A stretch of 64,000 nt of DNA from JAMXLO01 sp037201625 (GCA_037201625.1 JBBCGR010000003.1:434001-498000); one strand, 5' to 3'. Counted from the stretch's first letter, positions 41,656-51,495 are shown. Made by a program: numbers and translations. Notes: generated from the sequence alone by a model not told the origin.

Positions 41656-41921
41656 GCGCTCACGTATCGCGACCTTCCGCGCGAGGCCAGGGCATTGGCG
41701 ATGCGCGAGGTCACAGGTCTCGCGCTGCGGGGGGCTGCGCGATGCGGGGCCTCCGCGATGAGCGTAGCGAGAGCCTTCGCGAGGCGCGAGGTGACGCGGT
41801 CAGCCCGACATGCGCGCGACGGGGACTGCTGCGTCGCGGACGCTCCTGGCATCGACGGGGGCAGCCTTGCGTTGGCACCGGCCCAGACCGACAATAGGGC
41901 GCGTTAGACGAGGGACGTTCC
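41656..41921 (+). other. rplO-secY spacer
   Basis: The 266-base GC-rich spacer is long for this operon. It contains short self-similar and inverted pieces, for example GCGCGAGGTCAC near 41702 and GCGCGAGGTGAC near 41788, and a GAGCGTAGCGAGAGCC stretch. It looks like degraded extragenic repeat material. I see no gene, no convincing promoter and no T-run terminator. Confidence 0.35.
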
Positions 41922-43259
41922 ATGGCCTCCGCTGCCGAGCAGCTTGCAGCAAACCTGAACCTCGGCGTCTTCGCGAAGGCGACCGAGCTCAAGAAGCGCA
42001 TTTGGTTCACACTCGGCGCGCTGATCGTCTACCGCATCGGCACCTACATCCCGGTTCCCGGCGTGGATGCGTCGGTCATGACCGAGATGCTGCGCCAGCA
42101 TGGCGGCGGCATCCTGGGCATGTTCGACATGTTCACCGGCGGCGCGCTGGGGCGCATGACGGTGTTCGCGCTGAACATCATGCCTTACATCAGCGCCAGC
42201 ATCATCATCCAGCTCATGACCGCGGCGATCCCCTCGCTGGAGACGCTGAAGAAGGAAGGCGAGGCGGGGCGCAAGAAGCTCAACCAGTACACCCGCTACC
42301 TCACGGTGGTGATCGCCATGTTCCAGTCCTACGGCATCGCCGTCGGGCTGGAGAGCATGACCGGCAGCTTCGGCGCCGCGGTGATCGACCCCGGATGGTT
42401 CTTCCGCATCTCCTGCATGATCACGCTGGTCGGCGGCACGATGTTCCTGATGTGGCTGGGCGAGCAGATCACCGCCCGGGGCGTCGGCAACGGCACGTCG
42501 CTGATCATCATGGCCGGGATCGTCGCCAACCTGCCATCGGCGCTCGCCTCGCTGCTGGACCTGGGCCGCACCGGCGCGCTGTCGCCGTTCTTCATCGTCG
42601 CCTTCATCGTGCTGGCGGTGTTCGTCATCGCCTTCATCGTGTTCATCGAGCGCGCGCAGCGGCGGATCGCGATCCAGTATCCCAAGCGCCAGGTCGGCAA
42701 CCGGATGTTCGGCGGCGACTCGACGCATATGCCGCTGAAGATCAACACCTCGGGCGTGATCCCGCCGATCTTCGCCAGCTCGATCCTGCTGATCCCCGCC
42801 ACCGTCGCCGGCTTCGCCGCGGGCGGCCCCGGCTGGCTGCAATGGATCTCGACCGAGCTGTCGCACGGCTCGCCGGTCTACATGGCGATCTATGCGGGGA
42901 TGATCATCTTCTTCTCGTATTTCTACACCGCCGTGGTGTTCAACCCGCAGGAGACGGCGGACAACCTGAAGAAATACGGCGGCTTCATTCCCGGCATCCG
43001 GCCCGGCACCGCGACGGCGGACTACTTCGACCATGTGCTGACGCGGCTCACCACGGTCGGCGGGCTGTACCTGGTCGCGGTCTGCCTGCTGCCGGAGATC
43101 CTGATCAGCGATTACGGCCTGCCGTTCTACTTCGGCGGCACGTCGATCCTGATCGTGGTGTCGGTCACCATGGACACGGTGACACAGATCCAGTCGCACC
43201 TGCTCGCGCACCAGTATGAAGGCCTGATCCGGAAGGCCCGCGTCCGGGGTCGCCGATGA
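41922..43259 (+). CDS. secY: Preprotein translocase subunit SecY
   Basis: SecY (445 aa) is the channel of the Sec translocon in the inner membrane, with ten transmembrane helices. The start region FAKATELKKRIWFTLGALIV, the plug-side IPVPGVD, and the cytosolic KRQVGNRMFGGDSTHMPLKI loop with the following NTSGVIPPIFASS are conserved. secE is not near rplK in this window and must lie elsewhere. A palindrome and adk follow. Confidence 0.98.
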   Translation: MASAAEQLAANLNLGVFAKATELKKRIWFTLGALIVYRIGTYIPVPGVDASVMTEMLRQHGGGILGMFDMFTGGALGRMTVFALNIMPYISASIIIQLMTAAIPSLETLKKEGEAGRKKLNQYTRYLTVVIAMFQSYGIAVGLESMTGSFGAAVIDPGWFFRISCMITLVGGTMFLMWLGEQITARGVGNGTSLIIMAGIVANLPSALASLLDLGRTGALSPFFIVAFIVLAVFVIAFIVFIERAQRRIAIQYPKRQVGNRMFGGDSTHMPLKINTSGVIPPIFASSILLIPATVAGFAAGGPGWLQWISTELSHGSPVYMAIYAGMIIFFSYFYTAVVFNPQETADNLKKYGGFIPGIRPGTATADYFDHVLTRLTTVGGLYLVAVCLLPEILISDYGLPFYFGGTSILIVVSVTMDTVTQIQSHLLAHQYEGLIRKARVRGRR

Positions 43260-43280
43260 TGGCCGGATCGGGTCCGGCCA
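43260..43280. repeat. TGGCCGGA palindrome in secY-adk spacer
   Basis: TGGCCGGA (43260-43267) pairs with TCCGGCCA (43273-43280) over a 5-base loop. It belongs to the same dispersed family as 21686-21718. Confidence 0.5.
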
Positions 43281-43317
43281 GGACGCAGGGGGATCGGGCT
43301 TTGGCCCGGGATCGCGC

Positions 43318-43971
43318 ATGCGGCTGATCCTGCTGGGTCCGCCCGGCGCCGGCAAAGGCACCCAGGCCAAGCGCCTGCAGGACCGCTACGGCATCGCGCA
43401 GATCTCCACCGGCGACATGCTGCGGGCCGAGGTGGCGGCGGGGACGCCGATCGGCCGCGAGGCGAAGGCGGTGATGGAGGCGGGCCAGCTTGTGTCCGAC
43501 GACATCATCATCCGCATGCTGGCGCAGCGGGTGGAGCAGCCGGACGCCGCGGGCGGCTTCATCCTGGACGGCTTTCCGCGCACCGTGCCGCAGGCCGAGG
43601 CGCTCGACCTGATGCTGGCCGAGAAGCACATGGAACTCGATGCCGTGATCGAGCTTCAGGTGGACGATGCGGCTTTGGTGGAGCGTATCGCCGGGCGGTT
43701 CACCTGTGCGAAATGCGGCGCCGGCTACCATGAGAAGTTCAAGCCGCCGCAGGTCGCGGGGGTCTGCGACGTCTGCGGCTCGCACGAGTTCGTCCGGCGC
43801 GCCGACGACAACCGTGAGACGGTGACGGCGCGGCTCGAGGCGTACCACAGCCTGACGGCGCCGATCCTGCCGCATTACGCGGCGAAGGGCCTGCTGCGGA
43901 ACGTCGACGGCATGGCGGAGATCGACGAGGTCGGACGGCAGATCGACGCGGTGCTGGTCGGGATCGCCTGA
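43318..43971 (+). CDS. adk: Adenylate kinase
   Basis: Adk (217 aa) interconverts ATP, ADP and AMP. The P-loop GPPGAGKGTQAKRL is at the N-terminus, FILDGFPRT follows, and the lid carries four Cys (TCAKCGAGYHEK and CDVCGSHEF), a structural zinc site as in Gram-positive and many alphaproteobacterial forms. The secY-adk pairing is standard. Confidence 0.97.
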   Translation: MRLILLGPPGAGKGTQAKRLQDRYGIAQISTGDMLRAEVAAGTPIGREAKAVMEAGQLVSDDIIIRMLAQRVEQPDAAGGFILDGFPRTVPQAEALDLMLAEKHMELDAVIELQVDDAALVERIAGRFTCAKCGAGYHEKFKPPQVAGVCDVCGSHEFVRRADDNRETVTARLEAYHSLTAPILPHYAAKGLLRNVDGMAEIDEVGRQIDAVLVGIA

Positions 43972-44092
43972 CGCCGGCGCCTGTTGGGGCTGACGCGGTC
44001 AGGTCCCGCATCTCTGTCCGGCCAGCCAGCCGCAGGACGCAGACGCTTTCGTGCGGAGGGTAGCTGATCCCGAACCTGTCCGGTTGCGCGCG

Positions 44093-44923
44093 ATGAACCT
44101 GCTGGCCTCGGTTGCGGCCGCCGTGCTGCTGGGCTTCTGCGTATTGACGGGCGGCCTCTACCTCATGCAGCGCCGCCTGATCTACTTCCCGGACCAGAGT
44201 TTGCCGACCCCGGCGGCGGCCGGCGTGCCGGGTGCCCAGGTCCGCCGCCTCGCCACCGCGGACGGGCTGTCCCTGGTCGCGTGGTATGCGCCGCCCGCGC
44301 CGGGCAGGTTTGTGGTCCTCTACCTCCACGGCAATGCGGGGAACATCGCCTATCGCGCGCCTCGGCTGTCTCGGCTGGCCGAACTCGGCTGGGGCGTGCT
44401 GCTGCTGGAATACCGCGGCTATGGCGGCAATCCCGGAACGCCGTCGGAGCAGGGGCTGCTGGTGGACGCCCGGGCAGGCCTTGCGGAATTGCGGCGTCTC
44501 GGCATCCCGGATGATCGGATCCTGCTGTGGGGGGAATCGCTGGGGACCGGGCCCGCGGTGCAGCTTGCAGCGGAGCAACCTGTGGCCGGCGTGCTGCTCG
44601 AGGCACCCTTCACCAGCATGTCCGAGATGGCACATCGGCACTTCCCCTGGCTGCCCGTGGGGCTATTGCTGCGGGACCGCTTCGACAGTCTCGGGACGAT
44701 CGGCGCGGTCCGCGCGCCGATCCTGGTCATGCAGGGTGCGCGGGACACCATAGTGCCGCCCGAGATGGGCCGGCGCCTGGCGGACACGGCGAAGGCGGAG
44801 CTATGGCAGGCGCCTCAAGGTGGGCATAATGACCTGGCCGACTTTGGCCTCATCGAGGCGGCATCTGATTTCGTGCGTCGGCGGCTCCCGCCGCCTCACG
44901 GAGTATTGATGCTATCGCGTTGA
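44093..44923 (+). CDS. Membrane-anchored alpha/beta hydrolase (BEM46/YfhR type)
   Basis: The 276-aa protein begins with a signal anchor (NLLASVAAAVLLGFCVLTGG) followed by QRRLIYFPDQ. It has the oxyanion loop YLHGNAGN, the nucleophile GESLGTG, the acid in MQGARDTIVPP and the final His in GGHNDL. These are traits of the FrsA/BEM46/YfhR group of esterase-like proteins with unclear substrates. The start is uncertain: a GTG at 44051 is also possible and neither has a strong ribosome site. It splits adk from rpsM, and the rpsM promoter overlaps its last codons. Confidence 0.75.
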   Translation: MNLLASVAAAVLLGFCVLTGGLYLMQRRLIYFPDQSLPTPAAAGVPGAQVRRLATADGLSLVAWYAPPAPGRFVVLYLHGNAGNIAYRAPRLSRLAELGWGVLLLEYRGYGGNPGTPSEQGLLVDARAGLAELRRLGIPDDRILLWGESLGTGPAVQLAAEQPVAGVLLEAPFTSMSEMAHRHFPWLPVGLLLRDRFDSLGTIGAVRAPILVMQGARDTIVPPEMGRRLADTAKAELWQAPQGGHNDLADFGLIEAASDFVRRRLPPPHGVLMLSR

Positions 44924-44947
44924 CTCGGCGGCAACGCGGACTATATT
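44920..44947 (+). promoter_or_regulatory. Promoter of rpsM-rpsK-rpoA-rplQ (sigma70-like)
   Basis: TTGACT (44920-44925), a 16-base spacer and TATATT (44942-44947). The -35 overlaps the stop of the inserted hydrolase gene. With a start near 44954 the leader before rpsM is about 58 bases. Confidence 0.65.
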
Positions 44948-44962
44948 CCGCCGCTTCGGTGC

Positions 44963-45005
44963 ACTCCCACTTGGGGGCGCGCCCATATGGACATTCCCTG
45001 GGAGT
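44963..45005 (+). promoter_or_regulatory. rpsM leader hairpin covering the ribosome-binding site
   Basis: ACTCCCA (44963-44969) is complementary to TGGGAGT (44999-45005), which contains the GGGAG ribosome site of rpsM. A nested TGGG/CCCA pairing can form inside. The structure could mask translation initiation, as expected for feedback by a ribosomal protein. In E. coli S4 controls this operon, but rpsD is not in this operon here. Confidence 0.4.
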
Positions 45006-45011
45006 ATCGGC

Positions 45012-45389
45012 GTGGCACGTATTGCCGGTGTGAACATCCCGACGAACAAGCGGGTGACGATCGGACTGCGCTACATCTTCGGCATCGGTCCCTCGAAGGC
45101 CGCCGAGATCTGCGAGAAGCTGACCATCCCCGATGACCGTCGGGTGAATCAGCTTTCCGACGAAGAGGTGCTGCGCATCCGCGAGTTGATCGACCGCGAC
45201 TACCGCGTCGAGGGTGACCTCCGGCGTGAAGTGGCGATGAACATCAAGCGGCTGATGGACCTTGGCTGCTATCGCGGCCTGCGGCATCGCCGCGGCCTGC
45301 CGGTGCGGGGGCAGCGCACCCACACCAATGCGCGCACGCGCAAGGGCAAGGCGGTCGCGATCGCCGGCAAGAAGAAGGTTACGAAGTAG
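45012..45389 (+). CDS. rpsM: 30S ribosomal protein S13
   Basis: S13 (125 aa) contacts P-site tRNA and bridges to L5. ARIAGVNIPTNKRVTIGLRY, GIGPSKAAEICEKL and the C-terminal RGLPVRGQRTHTNARTRKGK are standard. The start is a GTG with GGGAG seven bases upstream, which can be hidden in a leader hairpin. Confidence 0.97.
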   Translation: MARIAGVNIPTNKRVTIGLRYIFGIGPSKAAEICEKLTIPDDRRVNQLSDEEVLRIRELIDRDYRVEGDLRREVAMNIKRLMDLGCYRGLRHRRGLPVRGQRTHTNARTRKGKAVAIAGKKKVTK

Positions 45390-45433
45390 TCTCACGCGGC
45401 GATCGCCGTCTACCGAAAGCAGGATCTGAGATC

Positions 45434-45829
45434 ATGGCGAGACAGGCCACCGCGACGCGCACCCGCCGCAAGGAGCGCAAGAACATCACCTCGGGCGTCG
45501 CGCATGTCGCGGCGACGTTCAACAACACGGTGATCACCATCACCGACGCCCAGGGCAACGCGATTGCCTGGTCGTCGTCCGGCAGCCAGGGCTTCAAGGG
45601 CAGCCGTAAATCCACGCCCTATGCCGCGCAGGTCGCGGCCGAGGATGCCGGGCGCAAGGCGCGCGAGCACGGCATGGAGATGCTGGAGATCGAGGTCAGC
45701 GGTCCCGGGTCGGGGCGCGAGAGCGCGCTGCGGGCCTTGCAGGCGGTCGGCTTCTCGATCTCGGCGATCCGCGACATGACGCCGATTCCGCACAACGGCT
45801 GCCGGCCGCGCAAGCGCCGGCGCGTGTAA
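45434..45829 (+). CDS. rpsK: 30S ribosomal protein S11
   Basis: S11 (131 aa) lies on the 30S platform. GVAHVAATFNNTVITITDAQ, AWSSSGSQGFKGSRKSTPYA and DMTPIPHNGCRPRKRRRV are standard. A 167-base spacer with short repeats separates it from rpoA. Confidence 0.97.
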   Translation: MARQATATRTRRKERKNITSGVAHVAATFNNTVITITDAQGNAIAWSSSGSQGFKGSRKSTPYAAQVAAEDAGRKAREHGMEMLEIEVSGPGSGRESALRALQAVGFSISAIRDMTPIPHNGCRPRKRRRV

Positions 45830-45869
45830 GGCGGAGCCCGCCGCGCGGCGGAGCGAGAGTGCCGATCCC

Positions 45870-45960
45870 CCGGGTGGAGCACTGCCAGGCGGCACGTTGC
45901 CGGGTGGGAGCGTAGCCAAATGAGGCGTTACCGGGTGGACGTTGGTTGGATCGTTGATGG
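45870..45960 (+). repeat. Three ~30-base imperfect direct repeats before rpoA
   Basis: CCGGGTGG recurs at 45870, 45900 and 45931, a 30-31 base period. The first two units share further bases (GAGC, GCCA, GGC). They fill most of the 167-base rpsK-rpoA spacer. I see no promoter of good quality in it. Confidence 0.45.
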
Positions 45961-45996
45961 ACCACCGGTCACGCCGCGGTCCGAAAGGTTGGATAC

Positions 45997-47028
<1,032 letters not shown>

Positions 47029-47054
47029 GGGGCCCCTGAGGGAGATATTCGACA

Positions 47055-47477
47055 ATGCGTCACGGGGTAGCCGGCCGGAAGCTCGGCGTCACATCGACCC
47101 ACCGCCAGGCCATGTTCCGCAACATGGCCACGGCGCTGATCAAGCATGAGCAGATCACCACCACACTGCCCAAGGCGAAGGAGCTTCGCCCGGTGGTCGA
47201 GAAGCTGATCACGCTGGGCAAGAAAGGCGGACTGGCCAATCAGCGCCTGGCGCACGCTCAGTTGCGCGACGACGTCATCGTGGCCAAGCTGTTCGGTCCG
47301 CTAGCGGAACGCTACCGCGCTCGCGCCGGCGGCTATTGCCGGGTGCTGAAGGCCGGCGTGCGCTACGGCGACGCGGCGGACATGGCGGTGATCGAGTTCA
47401 TCGACCGCGACGTGTCCGCCAAGGGCCAGGACAGCGGTCCGAAGCAGGTTGCGGAAGAGCAGGCCGAAGCGGCGTAA
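47055..47477 (+). CDS. rplQ: 50S ribosomal protein L17
   Basis: L17 (140 aa) sits at the tunnel exit. MRHGVAGRKLGVTSTHRQAM, FRNMATALIKHEQITTTLPK and RAGGYCRVLKAGVRYGDAAD are standard. It is the last gene of the cluster; extragenic palindromes follow. Confidence 0.97.
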   Translation: MRHGVAGRKLGVTSTHRQAMFRNMATALIKHEQITTTLPKAKELRPVVEKLITLGKKGGLANQRLAHAQLRDDVIVAKLFGPLAERYRARAGGYCRVLKAGVRYGDAADMAVIEFIDRDVSAKGQDSGPKQVAEEQAEAA

Positions 47478-47500
47478 CGACGGGGCATCAGTGCCTCATC

Positions 47501-47612
47501 GTCATGGCCGGCCATGGGCCATGGCGGTCCAGCGGGGCGCAATTCTCCCATCGTCATGACCGGCGCAGGCCGGTCATCCACGTTTCCATCTGTTGTGCGA
47601 ACGACGTGGATG
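47501..47612. repeat. Composite palindromic repeat after rplQ
   Basis: GTCATGGCCGGCCATG starts the region. ATGACCGGC (47556-47564) pairs with GCCGGTCAT (47569-47577), and CATCCACGT (47575-47583) with ACGTGGATG (47604-47612, 20-base loop). It is the most complete copy of the family also seen at 21686-21718, and may terminate the rplQ transcript. The rest of the 246-base gap before the oxygenase gene shows nothing more. Confidence 0.6.
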
Positions 47613-47723
47613 GTACGCCAGCGGCCGCTCTGTGGCGCTCGGCCACCGCCAATGGACGACAACCCGGTTTCCGGGACTCGGAGGAAATAGGGCACAAATC
47701 TCCCGCTGAGGAGGTTTGCCGCC

Positions 47724-50006
47724 ATGCCATCCGAAACCGCCGCCCTGGCGAAACTGCTGGCGACAGTGACCCGGCCCGGCGACTTCTACTCCGCCGGTAC
47801 CGCGGAGCTTTGGATGCCCGCGCTGGACGTGGACGGTGTCGGTCCCATTGCCCTGCCGCTGCTGCCGGCCCAGGCGCAGAGCCTGATCGGCGTGGCGGAG
47901 GCCGCTCCCTATGGCCGCGGCCAGGAAACCCGGGTCGATCCGACCGTGCGACGCACCTGGCAGATCGGTCCCGACCGCGTGCGGATCGGCGGGCGGCACT
48001 GGCCGCGCACCCTCGCCGCGATCGTTACCCGTGTCGCCGCGGGTCTCGGCGTTGACGAACCCATCGATGCCGAATTCTACAAGCTGCTGATCTACAACCG
48101 CGGCAGCTTCTTCATCGGGCATCGCGATACCGAGAAGGTCGCCGGCATGTTCGCCACGCTGGTGATCGTGCTGCCCTCGCAATCGGACGGCGGCGAGCTT
48201 CGCGTGGCGCATGGCGGGCGGGAGGTCAGCCTCGACCTGCGCAGCGACGACCCGGCCGAGGTGGCGTTTGCGGCGTTCTACGCCGACTGCGTGCATGAGG
48301 TGCTGCCGGTCACCGATGGCTGCCGCCTGACGCTGGTCTACAACCTCCTGCGTCGCCAGGGTCGCGGGCGGCCGCCGGAACCGCCCTCGTACCGCATCGA
48401 GCAGGCGAGGCTCGCCGCCATGCTGCGCGCCTGGGGCGACGCGGAACGTCCGCCGGCGCGCGCCGCGACGTTCCATGACGCGGAGTCCGATGAGGCGGGG
48501 TCCGGGGCCGCGATCCCTGAAAAGCTGGTCTACCCGCTGGAGCACGCCTACACGCCGGCCGGTCTCGGCTTTGCCGGCCTGAAGGGCAGGGATGCCGCGG
48601 TGGCGGGCGTGCTGGCCGCCGCGACGCCCGAGGCGGGCTGCGAACTCTACCTGGCGCTGTTGACGATCGAGGAGAACGGCCTCGCCGAGCACACCGGCGG
48701 CTACGACGATGAGGACGAGTTCGACGTGGTCGAGGCGAGTGAGCGCTGGGCGGCCCTCTCGGACTGGCGCGGGCCGATGGACGAGACGCCATCCTTCAAC
48801 GAACTGCCGGTGGACGAAGGGGTGGAACTGTCTCCGCCTGGCGTGCTGGATGAGCTTGATCCCGACGACGAACATTTCCACGAGGCGACCGGCAATGAGG
48901 GCGCCTCCTACGAGCGCACCTATCGTCGCGCTGCCCTGGTGATCTGGCCGCGCCGGCGGCGCCTCGCGGTGTTCTGCCAGGCCGGGCCGGATGCCGCGCT
49001 GACGATGCTGGAGGACGCGCTGCAGCGCGTCGATGCCGCTCGCGGCGATCAGCGGCGCGTGTTGCTCGGCGAGGCGCACGAATTGGCCGGGCACATCACG
49101 GATCAGTGGGCGGAGCGGCAGGCCTACCGACCGGACGATGCTGAGCCGGGCGTGGCGGCGCGCATGCTGACCTTGCTGGCCCGCCTGGGATCGGCACCCG
49201 CGATCGAGGCGTTCGTGGCGCGCGCCACGCTGGCCGGGGATTACCGCCGCAGCGACAATCCAGCGCTGCTGGCGGCGCTGGCGCTCTTGCCGCCGCCTCG
49301 TCAGGCGAAGCTGCTGGACCAGATCGTGGAGCGATGCGCGCCGACCGCTCTCGGGGCCTGCGCGGCGTTGCTTGCCGGTGCGGTCGGGCGAGTCCCGGAC
49401 CTGCGCAAGGCGGCGCGCCGGCTGGTGCAGGCGATGCCGGGCGATCCTGCCAAGGCTGATGCCAGATTTCCCCGGCGCCGCGTCGAGATCACGCCGCAGT
49501 ACCTCACGGATCTGCTGGAGACCTTGCCGGAGATCGATCCCGCCGTGGCGGCGGATGCCGTGCGTCACGTGCTGGCCTGGCCGGACACCTACCCGCAGGA
49601 CCGGCTGCTGGTGCCGGTGCTGCGGAAGATGCGAGGACGGGAGCCAGCCCTCGCGCCGCTGCGGGCGGCCTGCCTGGCGCATTTGCGCGCCCGCGCAGCC
49701 GAGCCCCTGGCGCCGCCGATGGATTGGCGGCGCGCCAGCACGGTGGCGTGCCGTTGCGAACACTGCCGGGATCTCGCTCGCTTCCTGGTCGATCCGGCGC
49801 AGAAGGTCTGGATGCTGCGCGCCGCCGCACCGGTCCGCGCGCATGTGGAGCAGGTGATCCGCAATGCCGCCGCCGATGTCGATGCGATGACCGAGTCCCG
49901 CGGCCGTCCCTACAGCCTGTTCTGCACCAAGAACCAGGCGAGCTATGACCGGCGGGCGGCGCAGCGGGAGCAGGATCTGAAGGATATCGCGCGGCTGGAG
50001 GGCTGA
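47724..50006 (+). CDS. Large 2OG-Fe(II) oxygenase-like protein with Cys-rich C-terminus
   Basis: The 760-aa protein has an N-terminal double-stranded beta-helix oxygenase domain. His133 and Asp135 (GHRDTEK), His191 (CVHEVLP) and Arg201 (CRLTLVYNLL) match the H-x-D...H plus 2-oxoglutarate Arg (ten residues on) pattern of prolyl-hydroxylase-like enzymes. The middle (residues 340-400) is very acidic. The next ~270 residues look like an all-helical repeat region, and the C-terminus has ACRCEHCRDLARF (Cys676, 678, 681) and Cys734, a possible metal site. Substrate is unknown. GAGGAGG precedes the ATG. It stands alone; rarA follows after 43 bases. Confidence 0.65.
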   Translation: MPSETAALAKLLATVTRPGDFYSAGTAELWMPALDVDGVGPIALPLLPAQAQSLIGVAEAAPYGRGQETRVDPTVRRTWQIGPDRVRIGGRHWPRTLAAIVTRVAAGLGVDEPIDAEFYKLLIYNRGSFFIGHRDTEKVAGMFATLVIVLPSQSDGGELRVAHGGREVSLDLRSDDPAEVAFAAFYADCVHEVLPVTDGCRLTLVYNLLRRQGRGRPPEPPSYRIEQARLAAMLRAWGDAERPPARAATFHDAESDEAGSGAAIPEKLVYPLEHAYTPAGLGFAGLKGRDAAVAGVLAAATPEAGCELYLALLTIEENGLAEHTGGYDDEDEFDVVEASERWAALSDWRGPMDETPSFNELPVDEGVELSPPGVLDELDPDDEHFHEATGNEGASYERTYRRAALVIWPRRRRLAVFCQAGPDAALTMLEDALQRVDAARGDQRRVLLGEAHELAGHITDQWAERQAYRPDDAEPGVAARMLTLLARLGSAPAIEAFVARATLAGDYRRSDNPALLAALALLPPPRQAKLLDQIVERCAPTALGACAALLAGAVGRVPDLRKAARRLVQAMPGDPAKADARFPRRRVEITPQYLTDLLETLPEIDPAVAADAVRHVLAWPDTYPQDRLLVPVLRKMRGREPALAPLRAACLAHLRARAAEPLAPPMDWRRASTVACRCEHCRDLARFLVDPAQKVWMLRAAAPVRAHVEQVIRNAAADVDAMTESRGRPYSLFCTKNQASYDRRAAQREQDLKDIARLEG

Positions 50007-50049
50007 TGCCCGCGGGCGTGCCCTGTAGGCGGCCGGCGGATTGCCCTAT

Positions 50050-51400
50050 ATGTCCGAGGTGCCCTCTCGTTCAGTCCCGCAGAACGACATGTTCGGCCAG
50101 GTTTCCGAACCGGAGCCCGAGCCGCCCTCCGGCCCGCGTCCCCTGGCCGACCGGCTCCGCCCGCGGTCGCTCGATGAAGTGGTGGGCCAGGACCATCTGC
50201 TCGGCCCCGACGGCACGCTCACCCGCATGCTGGAGCGCGGTTCGCTCGCCTCGCTGATCCTGTGGGGGGCCGCCCGGCTGCGGCAAGACCACCATCGCCC
50301 GGCTGCTCGCCGCCCGCTCCGGCCTGCATTTCGTGCAGCTTTCAGCGGTGTTCTCCGGTGTCGCCGACCTCAAGCGCGCCTTCGAGGAGGCGGCGCGGCG
50401 GCGGCGGACGGGGCAGGGCACGCTGCTGTTCGTCGATGAGATCCACCGCTTCAACCGGGCCCAGCAGGACGGCTTCCTGCCGGTGGTGGAGACCGGCACC
50501 ATCACGCTGATCGGCGCCACCACCGAGAACCCGTCCTTCGCGCTGAACGGCGCACTGCTGTCGCGCTGCCAGGTGCTGGTGCTGCGCCGGCTGGACGATG
50601 CGGCGCTGGAGAGGCTGCTGGCGCGCGCCGAGGCGGAGATCGGCCACGCCCTGCCGCTGGATACCGAGGCGCGGGCGACGCTGCGGGCGATGGCCGATGG
50701 CGACGGCCGTTACGTGCTCAACATGGCCGAGCAGATCGCGGCTCTGCCGCAGGACACGCCGGTGCTGGACCCATCGGCGCTGGCGGCACTGCTCGCCCGC
50801 CGCGCCGCGCTGTACGACAAGGACCGCGAGGAGCACTACAACCTCATCTCCGCGCTGCACAAATCGCTGCGCGGCTCCGATCCCGACGCCGCCCTATACT
50901 GGTTCGCCCGCATGCTCGCCGGCGGCGAGGACCCCCGCTACATCGTCCGCCGCCTCGTGCGCTTCGCAGCCGAGGATATTGGCATGGCCGATCCCAACGC
51001 GCTGCCGCAGGCGCTGGCCGGCTGGGAGACCTATGAGCGGCTGGGCTCGCCCGAGGGCGAACTGGCGATCGCCCAGGTGGTGGTCTATCTCGGCACCGCG
51101 CCAAAATCGAACGCCGTCTACACCGCCTTCGGGGCCGCGCGTGCCGCGGCGAAGGCGACCGGTTCGCTGATGCCGCCGGCCCACATCCTGAATGCGCCGA
51201 CGCGGCTGATGAAGGATCTGGGCTACGGCGCCGGCTACCAGTACGACCACCAGGCCGAGGAGGCGTTCTCCGGCCAGAACTACTTCCCCGACGGCATGGC
51301 GCGCGAACAGTTCTACAAGCCGCGCGATCGAGGGTTCGAGCGGGAGATCAGCAAACGGCTGGAGTACTGGGCGAAGCTGCGGTTGGAGCGGGAGGGGTAG
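50050..51400 (+). CDS. rarA: Replication-associated recombination protein A, AAA+ ATPase (one-base frameshift)
   Basis: RarA/MgsA acts at stalled replication forks. The first frame has PLADRLRPRSLDEVVGQDHL and breaks at the Walker A. A run of six G at 50264-50269 should be five, giving GPPGCGKTTIARLLAARSG. The second frame continues HFVQLSAVFSGVADLKRAFE, Walker B LLFVDEIHRFNRAQQDGFLP, GATTENPSFALNGALLSRCQ and the C-terminal domain to GYQYDHQAEEAFSGQNYFPD. The span is 1351 bases, one over a multiple of three; corrected length is 449 aa. I start at the ATG at 50050. Confidence 0.87.
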
Positions 51401-51420
51401 CGCCCGGGGCAGCGCCCCAC

Positions 51421-51488
51421 TGTCATTGCGAGGAGCGCAGCGACGAAGCAATCCCCATGGAGATCGCGTCGCTGCGCTCGCGATGACA
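51421..51488. repeat. Dispersed palindromic repeat (TGTCATTGCGAG type)
   Basis: The left arm 51421-51445 is complementary to 51467-51488 except for a 3-base insertion and one G-T pair. The type (TGTCATTGCGAG...GAAGCAATCC...) is a well-known extragenic repeat in diverse bacteria. It lies between convergent rarA and the small secreted protein, where it could end both transcripts. A degenerate copy is at 7343-7403. Confidence 0.65.
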
Positions 51489-51495
51489 GGGCGCG

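Noticed and set aside
45870..45960. CRISPR-like array before rpoA
   Set aside because: Only three units sharing about 8 fixed bases, imperfect period, no cas genes.
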